Virus record (IMG/VR): IMGVR_UViG_3300025769_000056
Span: 1-30,890 of that record
Strand: one strand, 5' to 3'
Source: a virus
Length of the DNA: 30,890 nt
Shown piece by piece: positions 12,888 to 18,870 of the stretch. Position numbers and translations under genes: made by a program. The notes under the pieces are model-generated. The model saw only the letters and a list, made by a program, of their open reading frames with translations, did not search any database and had not been told where the DNA came from. Each line of letters starts with the position of its first letter. Positions within the stretch are counted from its first letter, which is position 1.

Positions 12888-13813
12888 ATTGTCGTTTGTT
12901 CCGGTCCTTTGCGTAGCATCTTGACCAGGTCCTGGCCTCCTATTACGAAGCCGGTGTTGCCCGGCTTGCTGCGTAGCACGATCGGTTCCTCCATCGGAGT
13001 GGGACGGCCTCCGGTCTCCATCTCCTTTACCTTCCTGATATGCAGGTGGCTGTACATCCAATCGTCAGGGTGCTGGCTGTACCTGTGGATCACCATAAAA
13101 TCCGAAGCCCGGTTCACCCATTTACCGCCACCTTCAGAGTCGGCAGCCATTGGTGGGCTAGGGAAGCCTTCGTAGTTTGATCCTTTCTTATTGGTCCGGC
13201 GCAGCGCCTCTGTCACGGCGTGCGTATTAAGCCATATGCTGACGTTGTTCTTGCTGCAGAACATTCGCATCTCGCTTGCCGCCATATAGTCGTAGTCGTG
13301 GCTTGTCAGTCCAGTGAGGGCCGTCTTGTCTTTTGCTAGGCTGTTGTAGGGATCGATAAGGAAACCATCGTATTCCCATTCATCGTAGACCTCCTGTGCG
13401 CTCTTTAGGAGCGACTTGTAGGTCTGCAGCTCGCTGATGTCCATTATCATAAAGTACTGCTGTAGGAACATCAGGCTGGTTTCGAATTGCATCATCGTCA
13501 TATGCTCCAGGACCTCACCGTTGTAGTATTCTATGAGCTTCTTCATTATGGAGTAGGGCTCGTTTTCGCTTGAGTAGATCAACCACTTCAGGTTGTTCTT
13601 CAGGCTTTGGATCAGCATCAGGTAGATTGTGAGGCTGGTCTTCCCTACATTGGCGTGGCCAAGTATGATGTTGAAGTTGCGTGGCTTGAACCGGAAGTAT
13701 TGGTCTATGGCCGGATGTCCGAAGGTGTAGCCTTCTTTGATTCTTCCTTCTTTTACCGAGAGCAGGTCCTCGTGTAGTTTGCTATAGTTAATCGTATTCT
13801 TCGTCAGTCCCAT
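12884..13813 (-). CDS. RecA-fold replicative helicase/ATPase (DnaB C-terminal domain type)
   Basis: The 309-aa protein has a Walker A GHANVGKTS at residues 52-60 and a Walker B FLIDPYN near residue 152, followed by a HAVTEALRR segment typical of DnaB/KaiC-type sensor regions. Length matches a helicase motor without the DnaB N-terminal domain. It should unwind DNA at the fork as a ring. No primase or polymerase gene is present, so host factors must complete the replisome. The start overlaps the coiled-coil gene upstream by 26 nt. A recombination ATPase (RecA/Sak4-like) is an alternative. Confidence 0.85.
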   Translation of the reverse strand: MGLTKNTINYSKLHEDLLSVKEGRIKEGYTFGHPAIDQYFRFKPRNFNIILGHANVGKTSLTIYLMLIQSLKNNLKWLIYSSENEPYSIMKKLIEYYNGEVLEHMTMMQFETSLMFLQQYFMIMDISELQTYKSLLKSAQEVYDEWEYDGFLIDPYNSLAKDKTALTGLTSHDYDYMAASEMRMFCSKNNVSIWLNTHAVTEALRRTNKKGSNYEGFPSPPMAADSEGGGKWVNRASDFMVIHRYSQHPDDWMYSHLHIRKVKEMETGGRPTPMEEPIVLRSKPGNTGFVIGGQDLVKMLRKGPEQTTI

Positions 13814-13970
13814 TGTCGTATTTTATTCTGTCGAGGAGCATATTGTGCTGCTCCTGGAGCTCTATGAATTGCAGCTGCAATATCATATAACTTTGGGCAA
13901 GATCCTTGTAGGCTTGATCTTTTCTCCATAGTTGCTCCGAGAGCAGTCTTTCTAGTTCCTCTTCGTACAT
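13788..13970 (-). CDS. Small coiled-coil protein (60 aa)
   Basis: MYEEELERLLSEQLWRKDQA continues as a Leu/Gln-rich helix (SYMILQLQFIELQEQHNMLL) and ends acidic (NGTDEEYD). It is a single long helix. It starts in a TGATG overlap with the zinc-ribbon gene and runs 26 nt into the helicase gene, so may be a helicase partner. A competing ORF in another frame (13804-13986) has poor composition. Confidence 0.7.
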   Translation of the reverse strand: MYEEELERLLSEQLWRKDQAYKDLAQSYMILQLQFIELQEQHNMLLDRIKYDNGTDEEYD

Positions 13971-14077
13971 CAGATGTATTCTTCACACTCGCTGCAAGTG
14001 TGTTTGGTTAAAGAGACTACTGTGCCGCATACGACACAGTAGTCCTGTTCTTCCTGTACGTTAGAATGGCAGATCAT
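13970..14077 (-). CDS. Zinc-ribbon microprotein (35 aa)
   Basis: The ORF MICHSNVQEEQDYCVVCGTV continues to a second pair in HTCSECEEYI. CVVC and CSEC are spaced like a two-knuckle zinc ribbon, so the whole protein is essentially one zinc-binding module. Its ATG lies 17 nt inside the end of the SSB gene and its stop overlaps the next start. It may bind nucleic acid or a replication protein. Confidence 0.7.
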   Translation of the reverse strand: MICHSNVQEEQDYCVVCGTVVSLTKHTCSECEEYI

Positions 14078-14552
14078 CGTCTTCTTCCATTTGTGGTGCA
14101 GGAGTAGGCTGCTCTCTGTATTGAGACGGTGCCGGTTGTGGTGGCGCCGGTGCTTCTTCCTTCTTCTTTCCTGCGTTGATCCAGGTATTGAACATCTCTG
14201 CAGCGTGCAGTGTATGTTCTATCTTCAGGTTGTGGATCGCTGCAAATTCGACTGCTGCTTTCAGGGCCACCTGGCGCACAATCAGCTCGTCTTTGCTTCC
14301 TCCTTTGTTTCCACCTCCGTAGGCCGGCTTGAAGCCGCCTCCACTGTTTCCTCCGCCTTGGAAGTTAGGGTTGACTCTTTTCATTCGGCTCTTCTCTACA
14401 TCGTAGGTGTAGGTGAGCTCTTCTCCTACCTTTGGTTCCCAGCTCTTGGTGAAAATATCACCTGTCTGTCCATTGTCCATTGTGAGCTTGTAGATTTGCA
14501 AGCCGTTCCACTCTTTTTGGAACATCACGTCTTTGATCGTCGCTGTCGTCAT
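14061..14552 (-). CDS. ssb: Single-stranded DNA-binding protein
   Basis: The 163-aa protein has a beta-rich N-terminal half (IKDVMFQKEWNGLQIYKLTM, then GEELTYTYDV), consistent with a small OB fold, a Gly/Asn-rich linker (GGGNSGGGFKPAYGGGNKGG), a helical part, a Pro/Ala/Gln-rich region, and the acidic tip MEEDDDLPF. That tip is the classic SSB tail that recruits replication and repair partners. The N-terminal fold differs from E. coli SSB, so it is an analogue or a distant relative. It follows the first small gene of the 14.7-kb transcript. Confidence 0.85.
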   Translation of the reverse strand: MTTATIKDVMFQKEWNGLQIYKLTMDNGQTGDIFTKSWEPKVGEELTYTYDVEKSRMKRVNPNFQGGGNSGGGFKPAYGGGNKGGSKDELIVRQVALKAAVEFAAIHNLKIEHTLHAAEMFNTWINAGKKKEEAPAPPQPAPSQYREQPTPAPQMEEDDDLPF

Positions 14553-14555
14553 TGT

Positions 14556-14732
14556 TTAGTAATTTTCTTGTTTGACATTCTTAATGTACTCATCTATCAT
14601 CATCTGCGCTGTTTCAGCGCTGATGTCGCTTGTGAGCTGTAGCTCTCTGTAGATGAAGTTTCGGGTTAGGTGCAGCTCCTGGCGGAGTGCTGCGATCTCC
14701 GCTTGGTAGATCTCGTTTAGTTGTTTTTCCAT
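14556..14732 (-). CDS. Small helical protein (58 aa), first gene of the replication transcript
   Basis: The start at 14732 (MEKQLNEIYQAEIAALRQEL) follows an ACAAAGGAC leader and a promoter; longer versions of this frame would begin upstream of the promoter and inside the terminator region, so are rejected. The product is helical and charged with a possible coiled coil. No family recognised. Being the first gene after the promoter suggests it is made early and strongly. Confidence 0.75.
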   Translation of the reverse strand: MEKQLNEIYQAEIAALRQELHLTRNFIYRELQLTSDISAETAQMMIDEYIKNVKQENY

Positions 14733-14754
14733 TGTCCTTTGTTTTTGGTTAGTG

Positions 14755-14785
14755 CTAACGTAACACTTTAATTTTGAACACACAA
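14755..14785 (-). promoter_or_regulatory. Early promoter of the replication block
   Basis: On the minus strand CTTG, 20 bases, then TACGTTAG. The predicted start is some 15 bases before the ATG at 14732. It begins in the tail of the terminator at 14784-14812, so the two form a clean transcript boundary. Confidence 0.75.
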
Positions 14786-14812
14786 GAAAGGCCCGGTAAT
14801 AAAACCGGGCCT
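14784..14812 (-). terminator. Intrinsic terminator after the RusA gene
   Basis: AGGCCCGGT and ACCGGGCCT form a perfect 9-bp GC-rich stem with a 6-nt loop, followed on the minus strand by TTCTT. It lies 25 bases after the RusA-like stop. Confidence 0.85.
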
Positions 14813-14836
14813 GACTTAACCTACTAAACAAAGGGA

Positions 14837-15193
14837 CTAACGTAGGGATATTGTAATTACTGCAGTGTCTTTTGTAATCTCCTGATCAGCCAGGAGTTTA
14901 ATTTCTCGAACGTGTTTAGGACTGTCGTCAGGAATGAATCCAAGATCCACCAGGCTATCGCACACAAACTTTGCAACCATAATAGAATTATCAACGTCGT
15001 AGCGATAGTTGCACCGTATATGTACTTTGGCAGCTGTGTAGCTATCAACGTCATAGCGTAGAAGCTCTCTATCGATTTCTGTCTTCCACTTGTCTTTTTC
15101 TTTCTTTCGGAAGGTCCAGTGCTTGCTGGAGTAGAAGGCGTTGAGGGACGGAACTTTGCCAATAGTGATCTCAATTTCATTGGTCCATTGCAT
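14837..15193 (-). CDS. rusA: RusA-like Holliday junction resolvase
   Basis: The 118-aa protein shows the RusA pattern: an N-terminal PSLNAFYSSKHWTFRKKEKD segment, the catalytic region YRYDVDNSIMVAKFVCDSLV with conserved Asp residues and DN, then DLGFIPDDSPKHV. RusA cuts four-way junctions symmetrically and helps clear branched DNA before packaging. Length matches the family. It overlaps the 59-aa gene upstream by 17 nt and is followed by a terminator. A competing ORF in another frame at 14857-15180 is a shadow. Confidence 0.92.
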   Translation of the reverse strand: MQWTNEIEITIGKVPSLNAFYSSKHWTFRKKEKDKWKTEIDRELLRYDVDSYTAAKVHIRCNYRYDVDNSIMVAKFVCDSLVDLGFIPDDSPKHVREIKLLADQEITKDTAVITISLR

Positions 15194-15356
15194 CTAGTAG
15201 ACGTTGTGATTTTTCAGGATCGTACTTTCCGATCTGTGTGTAGATGCAACGGCTGATGGAACGGAGAGCTTCCCGGCTCTCCTGGTCAGCTGTGCTGTCG
15301 TTCCAGTTAGCGTGAATTGAAGTGTCTATTGCGAGTAGTGTATCTACGATTGTCAT
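15177..15356 (-). CDS. Small hypothetical protein (59 aa)
   Basis: The ORF reads MTIVDTLLAIDTSIHANWND, then a helical, Ser/Arg-rich part and QRLLDAMDQ. It starts behind a TAAGGGACA leader just after the hairpin at 15372-15393 and overlaps the RusA-like start by 17 nt. No family is recognised; composition suggests a small soluble helical protein. Confidence 0.65.
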   Translation of the reverse strand: MTIVDTLLAIDTSIHANWNDSTADQESREALRSISRCIYTQIGKYDPEKSQRLLDAMDQ

Positions 15357-15370
15357 TGTCCCTTAATTAA

Positions 15371-15393
15371 GGCTAGGGCTTGAAAGCCCTAGC
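15371..15393 (-). terminator. Hairpin at the end of the lysis cassette, weak terminator
   Basis: GCTAGGGCTT and AAGCCCTAGC form a perfect 10-bp stem with a 2-nt loop. The stop codon of the spanin-like gene (15373-15375) lies in the stem. The following minus-strand sequence CTTAATTAAGG is A/T-rich but not a T-run, so termination may be partial. Confidence 0.6.
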
Positions 15394-15783
15394 TAGATTA
15401 ACTAATATTAGTAATATAACTAATATAATAATTAACTTAACTAGACCAAAGGTAGTCTTTTTTTCTTTGTACACAATTTTCGGGACCTTTATTTCTTTTA
15501 CTATCCGAATGGTGTCGGATAGACATTCAGCTTGTACCTGTATCGTGTCGTGAATGCGTCTTATCTTGATTCTAACGCTGTTTCTCTCTATTGTGGTGGT
15601 ATCTATCCTTTTCAGGACGATCGTGTCTCTAACGAGCTTTTCTTTCGTTATTACGACCGTGTCTAGCTTTTCCGTTCTTTCCTGTACAATCGTGGGATCC
15701 TTTGCAATCGCACGCTTTAGGTGCCACTGGGCACCACAGCTTTGCAGCAGTAGGGCAACGGTTATGATCCACAGGCTTCGCAT
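15373..15783 (-). CDS. Unimolecular-spanin-like lipoprotein with C-terminal membrane helix
   Basis: The 136-aa protein begins MRSLWIITVALLLQSCGAQW, a signal peptide with a lipobox (L-L-Q-S-C, lipid-carrying Cys at residue 16). The middle is beta-prone and charged, rich in Thr, Ile, Lys and Arg. The C-terminal 33 residues contain one strong membrane helix (GLVKLIIILVILLILVNLA) and a short basic end. An outer-membrane lipid anchor plus an inner-membrane helix in one protein is the plan of a u-spanin, which fuses the two membranes in the last lysis step in Gram-negative hosts. Its place after the endolysin and holin-like genes fits. Function is inferred from topology. Confidence 0.75.
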   Translation of the reverse strand: MRSLWIITVALLLQSCGAQWHLKRAIAKDPTIVQERTEKLDTVVITKEKLVRDTIVLKRIDTTTIERNSVRIKIRRIHDTIQVQAECLSDTIRIVKEIKVPKIVYKEKKTTFGLVKLIIILVILLILVNLARAFKP

Positions 15784-15875
15784 TCTTCAGGGTTTTCTAG
15801 GTTGCAGGTAGGTTGTTCTTGGTTTTCTAGTTCATTAATAAAATCGTCTAGGCTTCCTTCAAAATCTTTACTCAT
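15762..15875 (-). CDS. Acidic Cys-containing small protein (37 aa)
   Basis: MSKDFEGSLDDFINELENQE leads to QPTCNLENPEECEACGS. It is strongly acidic with three closely spaced Cys near the end. It starts within the end of the 53-aa membrane protein gene and overlaps the spanin-like start by 22 nt. No family recognised. It could be a lysis regulator, but only context supports that. Confidence 0.55.
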   Translation of the reverse strand: MSKDFEGSLDDFINELENQEQPTCNLENPEECEACGS

Positions 15876-16029
15876 TGTTTTTGTTTTTATGCATTAGGTA
15901 CCAGCGTTGTGCTGTGTACCCAATTGAAACTAAAAGCAACGCAATTTTGAGAGCCATCTCAATTTGCGCAAAGCTAATGGTGAAGGTTGTTGCGTTAAGC
16001 AGTATTAACTTGATGTCCGATTCTGTCAT
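15868..16029 (-). CDS. Single-span membrane protein, possible holin or antiholin (53 aa)
   Basis: The ORF starts in ATGA overlap with the 73-aa holin-like gene. It reads MTESDIKLILLNATTFTISF, a membrane helix around residues 25-40 (MALKIALLLVSIGYTA), and a basic Lys/Asn-rich tail. One helix with a charged cytoplasmic end, next to another small membrane protein in the lysis cassette, suggests a pinholin-type or antiholin role. Not provable from sequence. Confidence 0.65.
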   Translation of the reverse strand: MTESDIKLILLNATTFTISFAQIEMALKIALLLVSIGYTAQRWYLMHKNKNNE

Positions 16030-16247
16030 TTTGCTGCAAACTTTTCTAGGCCGGCGATGCCGAAGCTCCCTAGCGTCACGAAGACGAAGCTGTTGTAGGT
16101 AAATTCGTTTATCGGTAGGTCCTTGCCGCAGGCGCCAGTGATCACATCCGCTAGCATTACCAATACCATCACTGCGAACGAGAGGAAGCCGATGATCGTC
16201 TTCTCGTTCCAGTCGTTGCTGTTCTTGAATATCTTAATAAAACTCAT
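16026..16247 (-). CDS. Holin-like protein with two membrane helices (73 aa)
   Basis: The protein has a short charged N-terminus (MSFIKIFKNSNDWNEKT), a first membrane helix near residues 18-35 (IIGFLSFAVMVLVMLADV), a loop with CGKDLPINEFTY, and a second helix near 50-68 (SFVFVTLGSFGIAGLEKF). Size and two-helix form fit class II holins, which open the inner membrane for the endolysin. It overlaps the endolysin gene by 14 nt and the next small membrane gene by ATGA. Confidence 0.75.
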   Translation of the reverse strand: MSFIKIFKNSNDWNEKTIIGFLSFAVMVLVMLADVITGACGKDLPINEFTYNSFVFVTLGSFGIAGLEKFAAK

Positions 16248-16692
16248 AGTGCACTTTTCCTTTTGTTCTTATCGCTTTGAGGACCTCTCCTCTGTTTCTC
16301 TCTCTGTTGTAGCTTACGTGTACCCAATCCGGATCCTGGTCGTCTCCGAACTCCCATATGAGTTGGTCGAAGTCTGTGTGATCTATCAGGTACTCGAATA
16401 GCTGCTTGTTCGTTATTCCTCCGTATACATCAGCGTCCAGGTCCAAGGCCTCTCCTTTGCTGTGTTGTGATCTGCTGCTTCCTCCGATGATCTTATTGAG
16501 TTCCTGGCTTCTGTATCCGCTAGTAACAGCAATGGGCACACCAAAGTGCGCCCTTGCCGGTTGAAAGATGTTTTCTGCTATCGCCTTGAGGTTTTCAAGG
16601 TGCTCGATGCTCGGCTCATTGCTGATGCCGTGCTTGATCGCTGTAGCACTCTTGGTGACTTCCTTGACTGTCAGGTTCTCGCTTAATCTCAT
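16234..16692 (-). CDS. Endolysin, peptidase M15 (D-Ala-D-Ala carboxypeptidase/endopeptidase type)
   Basis: The start at 16692 (MRLSENLTVKEV) is chosen because it overlaps the stop of the Cys-rich microprotein gene (ATGA); the longer frame upstream is out of context. The 152-aa protein has the M15 core: VTSGYRSQELNK, then SQHSKGEALDLDADVYGG (zinc ligands His and Asp in SxHxxGxAxDxD), and a C-terminal WEFGDDQDPDWVHVSYN with the last zinc-binding His. It should cut peptide cross-links of peptidoglycan. No signal peptide, so export relies on the holin-like proteins that follow. Confidence 0.92.
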   Translation of the reverse strand: MRLSENLTVKEVTKSATAIKHGISNEPSIEHLENLKAIAENIFQPARAHFGVPIAVTSGYRSQELNKIIGGSSRSQHSKGEALDLDADVYGGITNKQLFEYLIDHTDFDQLIWEFGDDQDPDWVHVSYNRERNRGEVLKAIRTKGKVHYEFY

Positions 16693-16838
16693 TCTTCTGT
16701 TAGGTATACGGATCCTACTCCCTGGGCCCACAGTGAACCGTCACAGCACTTTCTGCTGTAGGTATTCTTGTCCTTGCAGAGACAGCCTCTCCGGCTGTCC
16801 TTTGGACTTGTTCTGCTCGGGATCTTATCTTCTTGCAT
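16689..16838 (-). CDS. Cys-rich microprotein (49 aa)
   Basis: MQEDKIPSRTSPKDSRRGCL is followed by CKDKNTYSRKCCDGSLWAQG and a short end. The four Cys in GCLC...KCCDG are evenly placed around a Tyr-Ser turn, suggesting a small knot or metal site. It is coupled on both sides (TAATG upstream, ATGA downstream) and sits between fibre-associated genes and the endolysin. I recall similar short Cys motifs in other Bacteroidota phages but cannot verify it. It may be a virion-surface or fibre-associated peptide. Confidence 0.7.
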   Translation of the reverse strand: MQEDKIPSRTSPKDSRRGCLCKDKNTYSRKCCDGSLWAQGVGSVYLTEE

Positions 16839-17209
16839 TATACTAGATCTTCAGAAGGCTCTGGGAAATACTCGGGGTGCAACTCCTTACACTTTTCAGT
16901 CCACTCACGAATCGCAGAACTGCTTCCGAAAGTATGAACGCCCATAGGCGCACACCATACCATAGCAGAGTCCCAAGATTCAACAGGGTCACCATCCCAT
17001 AGCACATCAATATGGTAGGTAGAAGATAGTACAGGTGCGGTGAGTTCGTTTCCTTCCTCATCGTATGTACCTTCGGTTTCTACCAAGTGTCCAAGATGTA
17101 CGATAGCGTGAGAGTGTGTTGGGTTACCTTCCTCATCTACGCCTAAAGCGTTAATCTTTGTAGTGGCTGCTCCTTTAGAGCCAAAAGAGTATTTTCTAAA
17201 TGTTTTCAT
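16838..17209 (-). CDS. Hypothetical fibre-associated protein (123 aa)
   Basis: The product starts MKTFRKYSFGSKGAATTKIN and contains THSHAIVHLGHLV, an YHIDVLWDGDPVESWD strand pair, and a C-terminal Glu/Pro-rich helix. It has mixed alpha/beta character and several His. No family is recognised. It directly follows the two fibre genes and shares their base composition, so it likely came with them, perhaps as a fibre chaperone or small virion protein. Confidence 0.75.
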   Translation of the reverse strand: MKTFRKYSFGSKGAATTKINALGVDEEGNPTHSHAIVHLGHLVETEGTYDEEGNELTAPVLSSTYHIDVLWDGDPVESWDSAMVWCAPMGVHTFGSSSAIREWTEKCKELHPEYFPEPSEDLV

Positions 17210-17210
17210 A

Positions 17211-18869
17211 TTAGATTGTTGTTAGTGCTGCTAATTCAGCGTTTGTTAGTCGTGTCTTGAATAGGGCTAATTGTTTTGTTTCTAATCTTAAAACATTGCT
17301 TAAAGTCGCATTATTGTTTAGGTATATATTAGGCAATGAGGGAATTGTATTTGATGTATCGGTTAAAACTTGATTCCCGTCCAAATACAAAACACTATCG
17401 TTCTCTTTATACGCTAATGCCACTTTGCTACTTGCCGTTACACTTCCAGCACTACCCGTCAAACCACTATTACTTAACCAAGCGAGTGAACCGCTTGAAA
17501 TGTAAAGCATCAAATAATTAGAGATGGTTCCGTCTCCGAGTGTTACTAAATGAGTGTTTCCGTCAAATCCAGCAAGTTCTAAAAATATCGTCCCTTCCGT
17601 TTGACCGACAATATCACTTACTCCTGTTGCAAGACACGAATCTTCTACACGAGTCACACTACTCCCATAGGTAGGGATGTAGGATGTTGCGTAACTTCCT
17701 TCTTCAACTTGTATTCCGTAAACATAGTATTCTTGACCAAGAACACCATCATCGGAACTATGACTAAACTCTGCTCCAATAGTCAAGGTAGTTGGTGTTG
17801 TAGTGAATGTCTTTGAAAGAGTCAATCGCTGCCAAGTACCATCTAAAGTAAATGCTTCGTATCCTAATTCTTCATAGCCATCTCTACCCATAATCATAGA
17901 GAATAATTGACCAGAAGCACCTTTAACATACAATGAGAATGTAGCGACATTTCCTGATGTAGGAATATTCAATATCCTTACATATGGGTCACTATTATTT
18001 GCGTTGACCTCATACTTAACTGCATTGTAATATCCTTCAGGAGATAGCGTGTCAGTAGTATTATATGTTCTCGTAACTGCATTAAGAAAACCTTGATGAT
18101 ATTCCGAGTGAGATAAGTTATTAGTCCTTTGTGGCTCTAACAAGAGTGCAGGACACGAACTATCCGTATAGTCCAATCTTGGTACATTATCAGTAATACC
18201 TCCCTCTACGGCAGTAGTAGTCGTTTCTATGTAGTCTCTTGCTACAAGCCCCTGCTCAAGTTGGGCATCTTGTATGTAGATAGTTCCTGAAACATCCACA
18301 CCACTTGTATTAATAGGGTATATTCTGATGTTACTAACATTTATCCAATTGGAAGTCAAGACTACTCTATACCATCCGCTACCTATATCGTTTATTTCAG
18401 TAGCAATTTCGCCACTTGCACTTATTTGAGTCCCATCAATAAGGTTTACATAAAAATGGGCATCAGTACCCAAACTATCCACACGCATTCTAACACCATC
18501 CGCAGTTCCTTTTTTGAAGTAAGTGCTTAAAGTATGAACACCTGTTTTAGATATATTTAGCTGTATTCTTTCTCCCGCACTCGTTGCGGTAAACAACCAA
18601 GCATTATTCGTTCCGTCATAACCCGACTGACCACTTGTAAAAAAAGAACTTCCCGTATCGTCCCAATCTCCACTTGTAAAAGAATTAGAATACTCTAACA
18701 GGTTTTGAGTCTCCTTTTCTACTAACCCATCTGCATTAACTCTCGTAGCAGCAGACGATCTCGTGAAAGTAAAATCACCATCACCACTAACAGGCTTCTG
18801 CGAGTAGACCTTTCCTGTTTTAGTTCCGCTTGGTATAAGTACCAAACTTGATTTGTCGTATATACTCAT
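17211..18869 (-). CDS. Tail fibre / receptor-binding protein 2 (552 aa), paralogue of the next one upstream
   Basis: The protein opens MSIYDKSSLVLIPSGTKTGK, like the upstream paralogue, and then shows two carbohydrate-binding-module-like beta sandwiches: one ending IYIQDAQLEQGLVARDYIET (near residue 215) and one ending EYYVYGIQVEEGSYATSYIP TYGSSVTR (near 405). A third, LamG-like domain covers the last 140 residues (LYLDGNQVL and the final FKTRLTNAELAALTTI). The YG.Q.E.GSY.TSYIP motif is frequent in phage fibres and spikes. It probably binds a surface sugar. Base composition differs clearly from the neighbouring operons. Confidence 0.85.
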   Translation of the reverse strand: MSIYDKSSLVLIPSGTKTGKVYSQKPVSGDGDFTFTRSSAATRVNADGLVEKETQNLLEYSNSFTSGDWDDTGSSFFTSGQSGYDGTNNAWLFTATSAGERIQLNISKTGVHTLSTYFKKGTADGVRMRVDSLGTDAHFYVNLIDGTQISASGEIATEINDIGSGWYRVVLTSNWINVSNIRIYPINTSGVDVSGTIYIQDAQLEQGLVARDYIETTTTAVEGGITDNVPRLDYTDSSCPALLLEPQRTNNLSHSEYHQGFLNAVTRTYNTTDTLSPEGYYNAVKYEVNANNSDPYVRILNIPTSGNVATFSLYVKGASGQLFSMIMGRDGYEELGYEAFTLDGTWQRLTLSKTFTTTPTTLTIGAEFSHSSDDGVLGQEYYVYGIQVEEGSYATSYIPTYGSSVTRVEDSCLATGVSDIVGQTEGTIFLELAGFDGNTHLVTLGDGTISNYLMLYISSGSLAWLSNSGLTGSAGSVTASSKVALAYKENDSVLYLDGNQVLTDTSNTIPSLPNIYLNNNATLSNVLRLETKQLALFKTRLTNAELAALTTI

Positions 18870-18870
18870 C

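Noticed and set aside
13804-13986. Alternative 60-aa ORF over the coiled-coil gene
   Set aside because: Poor composition and no proper junction with the neighbours; the overlapping frame at 13788-13970 has both.
14821-14845. Plus-strand AAACAAAGGGACTAACG resembling the early leader in reverse orientation
   Set aside because: No ATG or ORF follows on the plus strand; it is the end of the RusA gene.
14857-15180. 107-aa minus-strand ORF over the RusA gene
   Set aside because: It is in another frame of the well-supported RusA-like gene and has no protein-like pattern.
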